A DNA stretch of 39,207 bases from Nonomuraea zeae (GTDB lineage Bacteria; Actinomycetota; Actinomycetes; Streptosporangiales; Streptosporangiaceae), in NCBI RefSeq assembly GCF_005889725.1, contig NZ_VCKX01000096.1:1-39207 (forward strand), written 5' to 3'. Below are positions 1 through 7,542 of this stretch, one piece after another (position 1 is the stretch's first letter; each line of letters starts with the position of its first letter). Position numbers and translations under genes: made by a program. The notes under the pieces are model-generated. The model ran no database searches and was not told where the DNA came from. It saw only the letters and a list, made by a program, of their open reading frames with translations.

Positions 1-115
1 GACCTCTAATGTTTTTATTTTAAGAAATACATGGCATGTGTTTTTTTTTCAAGCAGAAGACGGCATCCGAGATGTCTTAGGGTCTCGTGGGCTCGGAGAT
101 GTGTATAAAAGACAG
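1..115. other. Illumina Nextera P7 adapter read-through (not genomic)
   Basis: Positions 50-73 match the Illumina P7 flow-cell primer with one mismatch. Positions 74-81 are an 8-base index (GTCTTAGG, i.e. CCTAAGAC on the other strand). Positions 82-115 match the Nextera read-2 and transposon-end sequence with one mismatch. Bases 1-49 are AT-rich and, read on the minus strand, begin with a poly-A run right after the P7 end, which is typical of sequencer read-through. Any reading frame that uses these bases is an artefact. Confidence 0.97.
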
Positions 116-326
116 GTGCCCGCCACAGCAGCGTCCCCGGGAGCGCCACCCCGAGCGTCAGGTACGCCGCGAACACCCCGAGGTCGCGAGCCGGCACCCC
201 GCACCACAGGAGCACGGCCACCGCCCCCGCGCAGACCAGCCCGGCAGGCACCCACCCGGAGCCGAGCCGCCGCCCCGACGAGGCCGGCAGGCGGCGGAAC
301 GCGCTCTCGGGCGGCGCCAGCGTCAT
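116..326 (-). CDS. N-terminus of a membrane protein, cut by the contig end
   Basis: The first 70 codons of a gene are present; the rest is lost at the adapter junction. The peptide starts MTLAPPESAFRRLPASSG and has a basic N-terminal stretch (RR, GRR). Two hydrophobic segments follow at about residues 26-43 and 49-66, ending in LPGTLLWRA. The start ATG lies 15 bases after the LuxC-like stop, so this is the last visible gene of the minus-strand operon. Short N-terminal fragments like this occur in large polytopic actinobacterial membrane proteins, including putative glycosyltransferases, but the remaining sequence is too short to assign a family. A role in polymer synthesis or export is inferred from position only. 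Confidence 0.7.
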
Positions 327-341
327 CTGATCACCCGGCGG

Positions 342-1565
342 TCATCTGATCACGGTCACCAGTCGGGTGAACTCGGCCGGCAGATCAACTCCGTCCCACA
401 CGCGGTGAAAGCTCAACGCGCTGCCCACGGGCACCATCCGATCGACCCCGCGCCCGGCCAGCCCCCTGGCCAGCTCCTCCAGCTCGGCCTGGCCGAACCC
501 GAAGTGCGTCATCGTCTGATCTCGCCGCTCGACCAGCCCCGCCAGCTCCGCCAGCGCCCCGAGCCGGGCGTGCGCGAACGTCCCGGCCCCCAGCCAGCGC
601 CTGGGCGCGGCGGACGCGGCGGCCAGCGTCACGTCGGCCAGCGCGTTGCCGCGGAACTCCACTCTCTCGGCCAGCCCGTCGGCGGCCAGCCCGTAGGTGG
701 AGACGCGCTTCTCCACGGCCATCGCCGCGTCCACCCCCCAGCCGCGCACCGTGACGACCCGCGACACGTGGTCGCTGAAGTCGGCCCTGGCCGCGTCGCA
801 GTCGCCCGCCGCCCCCACCCAGAAGACGGTCCGCGGCGAGGAGCAGGCGGCCTGGTCGAACCAGTAGGTGTCGTTGACGAACCCCTCGGCGACCGTGACC
901 CGCGCGGCCCTGGGCGCGCACAGCCACGCCGCCGCGCACATCACGGCGAACGAAGAGCGGTCGGGAAAGACCAGGTCACGGGCGTGCGGGGCGAGCGGGT
1001 GCCGCCTGATCTCGCTGACGGTGTGATCGCCGCCCCAGATCACCCGCAGGTCGCAGGCGGCCGACAGCGCGGTGGTGACGGCGTCGGAGCGGTCGTAGGA
1101 GACGATCCGCTGGGTGGCGGCGACGGCGGGGTCGGCCTCGGCCAGCGACTCGTGCAGCGTCTCCAGGATGACCTCGGCGACCGCGCCGGCGCGCGGCGAC
1201 AGGCGGACGACGTTGCGGTTGCCCATCAGGGCCGACAGGGCCCAGGAGTAGACGAAGACGGTGTCCACGTTCGCGGGCGGGAGGTGGAAGATGAGGCCGC
1301 GGGGCACGCGTACGTGCTCGGTCCTGAGCCCGTCGAGGGTCCTCGCCAGCTCGCTGGGCCGCAGGAAGAAGCCGAGCGAGCCGAGCTCGGGATGCCGCCG
1401 CGCGAGCGCGGGCCGCAGCAGCCGCTTGCCGAAGGCCGACAGGAACGCGCGGACCCGCTCGTCCCCGACCGTCAGCGGCCCGCCGGTCTCGGGCTCATCG
1501 CGCACCTGGCCGAGCAGCGCCTCGACGGGCACGGCTCCGGCGGCCGGAAACCTGACGTCGAGCAT
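342..1565 (-). CDS. LuxC-family acyl-CoA/acyl-protein reductase
   Basis: This 407-residue protein matches the LuxC acyl reductase family, which reduces an activated acyl group, passed through a cysteine thioester, to an aldehyde with NADPH. The likely nucleophile is Cys241 in the conserved run FDQAACSSPRTVFWVG. The N-terminal third carries LIFHLPPANV and NRNVVRLSP, typical of the aldehyde-dehydrogenase-like cofactor fold. The ATG is chosen because it overlaps the upstream LuxE stop as TGATG, which indicates translational coupling. In luminous bacteria LuxC works with LuxE to make a fatty aldehyde. Here no luciferase is nearby, and the neighbours are an ACP, a ligase and sugar-polymer genes, so the product is more likely an intermediate for decorating or priming the surface polymer. 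Family is confident; substrate is unknown. Confidence 0.88.
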   Translation of the reverse strand: MLDVRFPAAGAVPVEALLGQVRDEPETGGPLTVGDERVRAFLSAFGKRLLRPALARRHPELGSLGFFLRPSELARTLDGLRTEHVRVPRGLIFHLPPANVDTVFVYSWALSALMGNRNVVRLSPRAGAVAEVILETLHESLAEADPAVAATQRIVSYDRSDAVTTALSAACDLRVIWGGDHTVSEIRRHPLAPHARDLVFPDRSSFAVMCAAAWLCAPRAARVTVAEGFVNDTYWFDQAACSSPRTVFWVGAAGDCDAARADFSDHVSRVVTVRGWGVDAAMAVEKRVSTYGLAADGLAERVEFRGNALADVTLAAASAAPRRWLGAGTFAHARLGALAELAGLVERRDQTMTHFGFGQAELEELARGLAGRGVDRMVPVGSALSFHRVWDGVDLPAEFTRLVTVIR

Positions 1566-2590
1566 CAGGTCTGCCCGAAGGTGTCGCTGCAGCCGCGGGC
1601 CTCGGCCCTGGGCAGCCGGCCGAGCACCTCGAACCGCTTGCCCGGCCAGCAGCCGTCGTCGATGCCGCGCACCACGCCGAGGTCCTCGGTCAGCAGCACG
1701 TGGCCCGGATAGGAGGTCGGCAGCGTGCTGACCACCTCGATCAGCCCCGGCACGCCGGGCGGCGCCTCCTGCCAGGTCTCCGGATCGCGGATCACGACAT
1801 TGGCGAAATCGGGGCAGTAGAGGCCGTCCCCGCCGGGGCCCTCCAGGAAGACGGTCCCGATCTGCTCGACCATTCCGTAGAAGTTGTGCACCTTGCTCAG
1901 CCCGCACTCGGCGGCCAGCCGCCGGCGGAACTCGGCGTTGTCCACCGCCTGGGCGGCCAGCTTTTTCCAGCCGCCGGAGTGGATCAGCACGCCCTGCGAC
2001 AGGTCCGCGCCCAGGTCGCGAAGGTAGAGCCAGGCCATGAACGTGAACCCGAAGATCAGGAACGGCTCGCTCCCGTGGCGGGCCAGGAACGCCTTGACCG
2101 TCTCGGCGTCCACCCGCCCGTGCTCGTCGAGCACGAAGGTGTGGTCTCTGCCGAAATTCATCATCCCGAGCACGCCGGCGCCGCGAGCGCTCAGGGTCGG
2201 GTCGCGCACCACCGAGCGGCTGTCGACGACCAGCATCGGCAGCCGCCGCTCACCCAGCACGGCCTTGAGCGTCGCCGCCAGCATGCGCGTCTGCGCCGCC
2301 GCGGCCTCGCGGTCGAGATAGATCCGGCTCGGCTGCTGCCCGGTGGTGCCGCTGGAGGTCAGCACCCTGAACACCGCCGACTCCGGCACGCTGCGCAACT
2401 CGTGCGTCTTGAACAGCCGCACCGGCAGCCAGGGCAGATCGGCCACCCTCCGGTAAGGCGGCGCCGCGCCGATGGCGTCGAGGATCCGGCGGTAGGGCGG
2501 GCACGCCGCGCGATGCCGGGCCGTCAACGCGGCCAGCTCGGCGGCCAGCACCAGCTCCCGCTCGCTCTCGGCCAGGCTGAACACGCTCAT
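1565..2590 (-). CDS. LuxE-family acyl-protein synthetase
   Basis: This 341-residue protein belongs to the LuxE acyl-protein synthetase family, relatives of AMP-forming ligases that activate a carboxylic acid and hand the acyl group to a partner. The phosphate-binding loop is VLTSSGTTGQQPSRIYLD at about residues 76-93. Further conserved stretches are GVLIHSGGWKK and KVHNFYGMVEQIGTVF, the latter matching the adenylate-binding motif region. The ATG overlaps the stop of the upstream AMP-ligase gene by four bases (ATGA), and the stop overlaps the LuxC start. With LuxC it should form an acid or acyl reductase unit. Having a second adenylating enzyme directly upstream suggests either two acyl inputs or sequential transfer ACP to LuxE to LuxC. 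Substrate unknown. Confidence 0.88.
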   Translation of the reverse strand: MSVFSLAESERELVLAAELAALTARHRAACPPYRRILDAIGAAPPYRRVADLPWLPVRLFKTHELRSVPESAVFRVLTSSGTTGQQPSRIYLDREAAAAQTRMLAATLKAVLGERRLPMLVVDSRSVVRDPTLSARGAGVLGMMNFGRDHTFVLDEHGRVDAETVKAFLARHGSEPFLIFGFTFMAWLYLRDLGADLSQGVLIHSGGWKKLAAQAVDNAEFRRRLAAECGLSKVHNFYGMVEQIGTVFLEGPGGDGLYCPDFANVVIRDPETWQEAPPGVPGLIEVVSTLPTSYPGHVLLTEDLGVVRGIDDGCWPGKRFEVLGRLPRAEARGCSDTFGQT

Positions 2591-3894
2591 GCCTGCGACT
2601 CCAGCGCGCGGTAGTCGACCTTGCCGGTGGCCAGCAGCGGCAGCCGATCGATCCCGCGCACGTCGAACCCGCTCCAGTGCAGCCGCAGCTCGGCCCCCAG
2701 CCGCCGGGCCAGCCCGGCGCACCCGGCGGCGTCCAGCCCTTCGGCCCACACCGTCACCCGGTCGTCCCCGCTGGTGGCGGCCACCGGGCCGGAGTCGCGC
2801 AGCAGGCGCTCGACGTCGTCCAGGTTGATCCGGACCCCGAAGATCTTGGCGATGCGCTTGGACCGCCCCGTGATGTGCAGGAACCCGTCGGCGTCGAGCC
2901 ACCCGAGGTCGCCGGTGCGCAGCACGCCGCCCAGGTCGTCACCTCTGGCCAGGTCGGCGGCCGTCTCGGCGTAGCCCATCATGACGTTGGGCCCGTGGAA
3001 GACGACCTCGCCCTCGTCGATGCTCAACCGGCCGCCGGGGATCGCCACCCCGGCCGAGCCGGGCTTGTCGGCGAGCCGGTCGGGCGGCAGGACCGCGATG
3101 CGGGCCGTGGCCTCGGTCTGGCCGTACATGACGTAGAACCGGTCGCACTGGCCGGCGAACTCCGTGACGAGCTCGGGGCTGAGCCGACCGCCCGCCTGGG
3201 TGAACGTGGTGAGCGCCGGGTGCTCGGCGCGGTCGAAGCGGAGCCTGCGCAGCATCTCGTACTGGTAGGGGACGGCGGCCAGCGACGTGCAGCGGTGTGC
3301 GTCCAGATGCGTCCAGAACGACCGCTCCAGCAGCCCCGCCTCGGTCAGCATGACGCTCGCGCCCGCCACCAGATGGCTGTTGAGCACCGAGAGGCCGTAG
3401 CTGTAGTGCAGCGGGAGGCTCGTGGGCGCGATCTCGTCAGGGACGAGGGACAGCGCGGAGGCGATGGCGGCGGCGTTGGCCAGCACGGCCTGGCGCGAGA
3501 GGCGCACGAGCTTGGGATTGCCCGTCGAGCCCGACGTGGCCAGCAGGACGGCCAGGTCGGGGTGCGGATCGGGGGCGTCGCGGCGCGCGGGCGGCGAGCC
3601 GTCGGCCGCGTGGGTGAACCCCAGCAGCGCGGCCGGCTTGAACCGGCCCGCCAGGGCGGCCAGCGCGCCGGCGGACAGGTCGGGATCGAGCAGCGCGATC
3701 GGCCGGCCCGACTGCCACGCGGCGAGGTAGCGCAGCACCGAGGCGAGGTTGCTGCGCATGCCGCAGAACAGCGGGCCGGGCCGCAGCCGGGCCAGCGCGT
3801 CCGCGGTGCGGGTGATGCGATGAACCAGCTCGTCGCCGCCGAGGCCCTCCGGTTCTCCTGCGACGACGAGCCGGGCTCTGGGGTGTGGGAACAT
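2587..3894 (-). CDS. AMP-forming acyl/amino-acid ligase (ANL superfamily)
   Basis: This is a compact 435-residue ANL adenylating enzyme, shorter than the usual 500-600 residues. Visible core motifs are LLATSGSTGNPKLVRLS (phosphate loop, about 117-133), MYGQTEAT (256-263), GVLRTGDLGWLDADG (323-337), TGRSKRIAKIFGVRIN (342-357) and the catalytic lysine in LLATGKVDYRAL (Lys425). It should activate a carboxylic acid as the acyl-AMP and most likely load it on the phosphopantetheine of the ACP two genes upstream. The start could be ATG at 3894 (one-base overlap with the SDR stop) or the in-frame GTG at 3897 (four-base overlap); I chose ATG. Its substrate could be a short acid or an amino acid; nothing in the sequence decides this. 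Confidence 0.87.
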   Translation of the reverse strand: MFPHPRARLVVAGEPEGLGGDELVHRITRTADALARLRPGPLFCGMRSNLASVLRYLAAWQSGRPIALLDPDLSAGALAALAGRFKPAALLGFTHAADGSPPARRDAPDPHPDLAVLLATSGSTGNPKLVRLSRQAVLANAAAIASALSLVPDEIAPTSLPLHYSYGLSVLNSHLVAGASVMLTEAGLLERSFWTHLDAHRCTSLAAVPYQYEMLRRLRFDRAEHPALTTFTQAGGRLSPELVTEFAGQCDRFYVMYGQTEATARIAVLPPDRLADKPGSAGVAIPGGRLSIDEGEVVFHGPNVMMGYAETAADLARGDDLGGVLRTGDLGWLDADGFLHITGRSKRIAKIFGVRINLDDVERLLRDSGPVAATSGDDRVTVWAEGLDAAGCAGLARRLGAELRLHWSGFDVRGIDRLPLLATGKVDYRALESQA

Positions 3895-4652
3895 CACCGC
3901 ACCAGCCCGCCATCCACACCGATGACCTGGCCGGTTATGAAAGACGCGTCGGACGAGAGCAGGAACGCGGTGGCGCGGGCGACGTCGTCGGGCCGGCCGA
4001 GGCGGCCGAGCGGGGTCGCCGCGACCGTGGCCGCGCGGGCCTGGTCGTCGAGCGTGGAGAGCATGTCGGTCTGGATGTAGCCGGGGGCCACGGCGTTGAC
4101 CCTGATCCCGGCCGGGCCCAGCTCCTTGGCCGCGGCCAGGGCGAGGCCGATGACCGAGGCCTTGGTGGCGGAGTAGACCGCCTGCCCGGGGCCGCCCGCG
4201 CGGCCCATGATCGAGGAGATGAGCACCACGGCCGGGTCGGCGCCGCGGCGCAGCAGCCGCAGCGAGGCTTGCAGCGTGTGGGTCGCGCCTATGGCGTTGA
4301 CCTCGAACAGCCGGCCGACCGTGTCGTGGCGGACCATGCCGAGCAGGCCGGCCGCGTGGATGCCGGCGTTGATGACGAGGGCGTCGAGCCGGCCGTGCCG
4401 CTGGTAGATCTGCCGCATCATGGCCGAGACGAGCCCCGGGTCGGCGACGTCGCCGTGGACGGAGTCGGTCAGGCCCCCCGTCTCGGACGCGACCTCTGCG
4501 GCGGCCTTCGCGGCCCGCTCCTCGTCGCGGCCGTGGAGCACGACGTCGTGACCGGTCGCGGCCAGCCTGACCGCGATGGCCCGGCCGATGCCCGACGTCG
4601 AGCCCGTGACCAGGGCGACCCTGGCCTCAGACGGCGGCAGCGCCGATGCCAT
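3894..4652 (-). CDS. SDR-family 3-oxoacyl-ACP reductase-like protein
   Basis: This 252-residue classical short-chain dehydrogenase/reductase has the Rossmann motif TGSTSGIG at residues 16-23, NAG at 95-97, Asn119, Ser147, and the catalytic pair Tyr160 and Lys164 in AVYSATKAS. It ends in VDGGLVR, as FabG-type NADP-dependent 3-oxoacyl-ACP reductases do. It lies between the ACP and ligase genes; its start overlaps the ACP stop by 26 bases, which implies translational coupling. The likely job is to reduce a keto group on an ACP-bound acyl chain, or to reduce the aldehyde made by LuxC to an alcohol. No ketosynthase is present in the operon, which slightly favours the second or a non-fatty substrate. 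Fold and catalytic class are secure, substrate is not. Confidence 0.88.
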   Translation of the reverse strand: MASALPPSEARVALVTGSTSGIGRAIAVRLAATGHDVVLHGRDEERAAKAAAEVASETGGLTDSVHGDVADPGLVSAMMRQIYQRHGRLDALVINAGIHAAGLLGMVRHDTVGRLFEVNAIGATHTLQASLRLLRRGADPAVVLISSIMGRAGGPGQAVYSATKASVIGLALAAAKELGPAGIRVNAVAPGYIQTDMLSTLDDQARAATVAATPLGRLGRPDDVARATAFLLSSDASFITGQVIGVDGGLVR

Positions 4653-4875
4653 GCTTCTCCAGCAGCTCGGCCGCCTTCGCGAACGAACTCATGTCGATCA
4701 TCTCGTCGGTGTCGATCAGGACGGAGAACTCGTCCTCCATCGCGGCGACCAACGCCATGTGGGCCAGCGAGTCCCACTGCGAGATGGCACGGTATTCGAG
4801 GCCGTCGACGTCTGCGTCGGCCGGCAGATTGAGCGCCACGCGGAAGACGGCCCGCAGGCGATCGAGATGACTCAT
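4627..4875 (-). CDS. acyl carrier protein
   Basis: This 82-residue acidic protein is a stand-alone acyl carrier protein. The phosphopantetheine attachment site is Ser36 in SQWDSLAHMALV, within the expected four-helix pattern and followed by the acidic helix AAMEDEFSVLIDTDEM. It heads the minus-strand operon, so it is probably the carrier on which the AMP ligase, SDR and LuxE/LuxC enzymes act. The ATG at 4875 is preferred over the in-frame GTG at 4881, because the GTG would add only two residues and a purine-rich GAGAGTGAG lies upstream of the ATG. It is not the fatty-acid-synthase ACP by context, since no fab genes other than the SDR are nearby. Confidence 0.9.
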   Translation of the reverse strand: MSHLDRLRAVFRVALNLPADADVDGLEYRAISQWDSLAHMALVAAMEDEFSVLIDTDEMIDMSSFAKAAELLEKHGIGAAAV

Positions 4876-4908
4876 GATCACTCACTCTCTGTCCTCAAGC
4901 CACGACGC

Positions 4909-4937
4909 AGTGTAGCGGCAATTGGCGGCCCGGAAAA
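4909..4937 (-). promoter_or_regulatory. candidate promoter of the ACP-LuxC operon
   Basis: On the minus strand a TACACT -10 box (4914-4909) is preceded, after a 17-base spacer, by a weak -35 box TTTTCC (4937-4932). Transcription would start near 4902, giving a leader of about 27 bases before the ACP ATG. The -35 is poor, so this is a candidate only. The rest of the divergent gap to 5039 holds a TATAAC on the plus strand at 4968-4973 that could serve the divergent gene, without a clear -35. Confidence 0.35.
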
Positions 4938-5039
4938 ACCAAGACCCCATCCCGGGTAATGGAAGCGTATAACGGCGCGTGGCGCGGGTTGGGTGCTGGG
5001 AATGTCGGATGGGGCACGCCAACCGCTACAGGGGGAATA

Positions 5040-5912
5040 ATGGACGAATCCAATCATTGGTACGGGCACTCCCGCATACTCGGAAGATACTGCGGGCTGC
5101 CGGAGGAGGCTCCGAAGCGCATCCAGGGTTTCCTCCAGCACGGATGGAACTATCTCCATGGATTTCCGCCGAACGATCACTGGTGCAGCCCCGGATACCC
5201 CCGTTTCATCTGGTCTGACGTGCTGCGGCGCAGGGGCTGGTCGATGGGCCGGAGGGGCCACTATCTGATCGGCGCCCCCTGGATTTACCTCCTTTACCAG
5301 GAGCCCGGTCTGGGCGTGGTTCCGGACCGGAAGGGTACGATCTGGTATCCCTTTCATGGGTGGGAGAAGCATTCCGTCAGCGGCGATCACGCCCGGCTTG
5401 CCGACGAAATCCGAGATGTCGAGAATGAACCGGTCACGGTCTGCCTTTATTGGCTGGAATTCGCGAATCCGGACATTCGACGTTCGTATGAATCGAGGGG
5501 ATTCCGGGTCATCTGTCATGGCGAGCGCGGCTCCCGCTGGGAGGGGAAGGGACGCGACTTCCTGCGCAAGCAGCTGGTCCAGCTGCGGCGCCACCGCAGG
5601 GTGGTCTCCAACCGGCTCGGCAGCGCGCTGTTCTACGGCGCCTCGGTGGGATGCGACGTGGCCGTGTACGGCGATCCGATGCAGTTCGAGGACGAGCGCC
5701 CCGAATACGGGGGCACGGCGCGCCGGATGCGGCTGTGGCCCGAGCTGCACGGCACGAGCGTCGATCCCGGGCTGGCCGCGGAGGTGGCGCGGCGCGAGCT
5801 GGGATTCGAGTACCAGGCGACACCGGAGGAGCTACGGCGAATGTTCGGATGGAAGCGGATGCGCGAGGAGGCGTCTCACTCGTCTCACTCGGCGCGCGGA
5901 GTGAGGGCATGA
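5040..5912 (+). CDS. unrecognised protein, possibly a GT-B-like glycosyltransferase
   Basis: I do not firmly recognise this 290-residue protein. The start at 5040 is chosen because GGGGGAATA lies just upstream; an in-frame ATG at 4959 lacks a site. The C-terminal half contains HRRVVSNRLGSALFYGASVG followed by VAVYGDPMQF. This resembles the donor-site segment of GT-B enzymes and polysialyltransferase/Kdo-transferase-like proteins, where a conserved Ser-Asn precedes a helix and a strand ending in YGD. The N-terminal half is rich in Trp, His, Pro and Tyr (GTIWYPFHGWE). The stop overlaps the next gene by four bases (ATGA). Codon use in the first 480 bases is clearly more A/T-rich at third positions than in its neighbours, suggesting transfer. 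By elimination it is a candidate pseudaminic acid transferase; this is inference. Confidence 0.6.
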   Translation: MDESNHWYGHSRILGRYCGLPEEAPKRIQGFLQHGWNYLHGFPPNDHWCSPGYPRFIWSDVLRRRGWSMGRRGHYLIGAPWIYLLYQEPGLGVVPDRKGTIWYPFHGWEKHSVSGDHARLADEIRDVENEPVTVCLYWLEFANPDIRRSYESRGFRVICHGERGSRWEGKGRDFLRKQLVQLRRHRRVVSNRLGSALFYGASVGCDVAVYGDPMQFEDERPEYGGTARRMRLWPELHGTSVDPGLAAEVARRELGFEYQATPEELRRMFGWKRMREEASHSSHSARGVRA

Positions 5913-7522
5913 GCACGCGCATGAGCGAGGCACCCGAGAACGTCCGGTTGATCGGCGGCGAGATGCTGCTGTGGTCCGACGCGTCCAACATGGCCGGCAT
6001 CACCGACTGGCGCGGCGCGGCGCTGGAGCTGATCAGGCGGATGATCCCGCCGAGCGGCCGGGTGCTCCTGGTCGGCCCGCACCCGCAGCTCCTGGTGGAC
6101 GACGTGGTGGCGCGGGCCGGCACGACGGCCGCGCTGCTGCGCTCGTACCCCGACGCCTGCGCGCTCGGCGACCGGCACCCGGGGCTGGAGGTCTTCTGCG
6201 GGCGGCTGGAGGTGTTCGACGCCGACGAGCCGTACGACCTGGTGCTGGCCCTCGACGGGCTGCTGCGCACGCACTCCGCCGAGGCGCCCGCCGCCGCCTG
6301 GAGCGAGTCGCTCGGCGCGCTGACCGGGCTGCTCGCCCCGGGCGGCCGGCTGGTCCTCGGCGTCCGCAACGACCTCGGCGTCGACCGGTTCATGGAGGCC
6401 AGGCCCGCCGACCGGGACGGCGGCGACGACCAGTGGGCGCCGCACGGCTTCGACCCGAGCTACCCGGGCGGGCCCGGCGCGCTCGACGGCGGGCTGGAGA
6501 ACGCGGGGCTGAGCATCCTGCGCTGCTACGCGGCCTACCCCTGCAGGCAGGCGCCACGCGCGCTGCTCGCCCGCGAGGCGCTGGCCTTCGACCTGCCCGA
6601 GGCGCTCACGTTCCCGCTGAGCGCCAGGGGCGGCGACCGGATGCTGGTGGCCGATCCGCTGCGGCTGACCAGGCTGGTGTTCAGGCACCGGCTGGGGGAG
6701 GAGCTGGCCCCGCTGTGGCTGGCCGTGGCCACCCGGCCGGGCGGCGCGGGCGAGGCGGCGGAGCTGCCGCTCGGTCTCATCGAGGAGGGCTCGGCGCTGC
6801 ACGAGCTCACCCGCTCGGGCACCCGCCGGCTGCCCGACGGCGAGGAGCGGCCGGTCCCGGCCGGCCGGGTGGTCGAGGAGATCCTGGTCGAGGCGTGCGC
6901 GCGCGAGGACGTACGAGCCGTGCGCGAGGTGCTCGCCGAGCTGGCCGCCTGGGTGGAGGAGAGCGGCGACATGTCGTCGGCGACCGACAGCCTGGTCTAC
7001 GACGGCGAGCGGTTCGCGGCGATCGGGCCGGGCCGGATCCCGTCCAGGACGCCGGAGCCCCGGGTGGTGCTCTGCCGGATCCTGTGGCGGTTCGCGGTCA
7101 GGCTGCTGGCGGCGGGTCACCATCACCCGTGGCCGTGGCCGCTGGAGGCCGACCAGCTCACGCTGACGTTGTGCGGCATGGCCGGGCGGCCCTGCGGTCC
7201 CGGTGACCTCGACCTGGCCCGCAAGCTGGACGCCGAGCTGGGCCAGCCCGCCGAGCTGGCCGAGCACGCGCCCACCTACCGCGACCTGCTCGGCGCGCGC
7301 GACCGGCTGGCCGACCAGCTCACGGCGGCGCTGGCCAGGATCTCGCGCCTGGAGACCAAGCTCTCCTACCGCGAACGCGAGCTGGTCAGGGCCAAGGCCA
7401 AGCTGCGCAGGTCCCAGCGCAAGGCCACCGCCTACCGCAGGACGCTCGGATACCGCCTCTCCCGACGCCTGGCCCGCCCCCGCAAGGTCGCCCGCCGAGT
7501 CATACGCCTGCTGTCCGGCTGA
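5909..7522 (+). CDS. methyltransferase-like protein with C-terminal coiled coil
   Basis: This 537-residue protein starts at an ATG that overlaps the upstream stop (ATGA). The N-terminal 170 residues look like a class I SAM-dependent methyltransferase fold: RVLLVGPHPQLL in place of the glycine-rich motif I, an acidic YDLVLALDGLL, then LAPGGRLVLGVRNDLG resembling the post-motif strand. The usual GxGxG is replaced by VGPHP, so SAM binding is uncertain. The middle part (about 180-460) is not recognised. Residues about 465-537 are a charged helix with heptad-like spacing (RISRLETKLSYREREL) that ends in a very basic tail rich in RR and RK pairs, suitable for contact with the membrane or polymer. 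The position before a GT2 gene suggests a polymer-modifying or scaffold role. Confidence 0.65.
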   Translation: MSTRMSEAPENVRLIGGEMLLWSDASNMAGITDWRGAALELIRRMIPPSGRVLLVGPHPQLLVDDVVARAGTTAALLRSYPDACALGDRHPGLEVFCGRLEVFDADEPYDLVLALDGLLRTHSAEAPAAAWSESLGALTGLLAPGGRLVLGVRNDLGVDRFMEARPADRDGGDDQWAPHGFDPSYPGGPGALDGGLENAGLSILRCYAAYPCRQAPRALLAREALAFDLPEALTFPLSARGGDRMLVADPLRLTRLVFRHRLGEELAPLWLAVATRPGGAGEAAELPLGLIEEGSALHELTRSGTRRLPDGEERPVPAGRVVEEILVEACAREDVRAVREVLAELAAWVEESGDMSSATDSLVYDGERFAAIGPGRIPSRTPEPRVVLCRILWRFAVRLLAAGHHHPWPWPLEADQLTLTLCGMAGRPCGPGDLDLARKLDAELGQPAELAEHAPTYRDLLGARDRLADQLTAALARISRLETKLSYRERELVRAKAKLRRSQRKATAYRRTLGYRLSRRLARPRKVARRVIRLLSG

Positions 7523-7542
7523 CGAAACCACGAGGAGTGCAT

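Noticed and set aside
15..349. Open frames on both strands across the left end, about 100 codons
   Set aside because: They are built from adapter bases. Only the part of the minus-strand frame from 116 to 326 is genomic and is kept as a partial gene.
342..2590. Bacterial luciferase (lux) operon
   Set aside because: LuxC and LuxE families are present, but there is no LuxA/LuxB-like flavin monooxygenase or LuxD in the window. Both families also occur in sugar-polymer loci.
87..4080. Long plus-strand open frames opposite the LuxC, LuxE and ligase genes (for example 87-1712 and 2677-4080)
   Set aside because: They are Arg/Gly/Pro-rich antisense shadows of genes with clear family motifs, as expected in high-GC DNA.
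4959..5039. Earlier start for the orphan GT-B-like gene
   Set aside because: The ATG at 4959 has no ribosome site, while ATG 5040 has GGGGGAATA just upstream.
5651..5908. N-terminal extension of the methyltransferase-like gene
   Set aside because: It would overlap most of the end of the previous gene; ATG 5909 overlaps that gene's stop by four bases, the usual coupled start.
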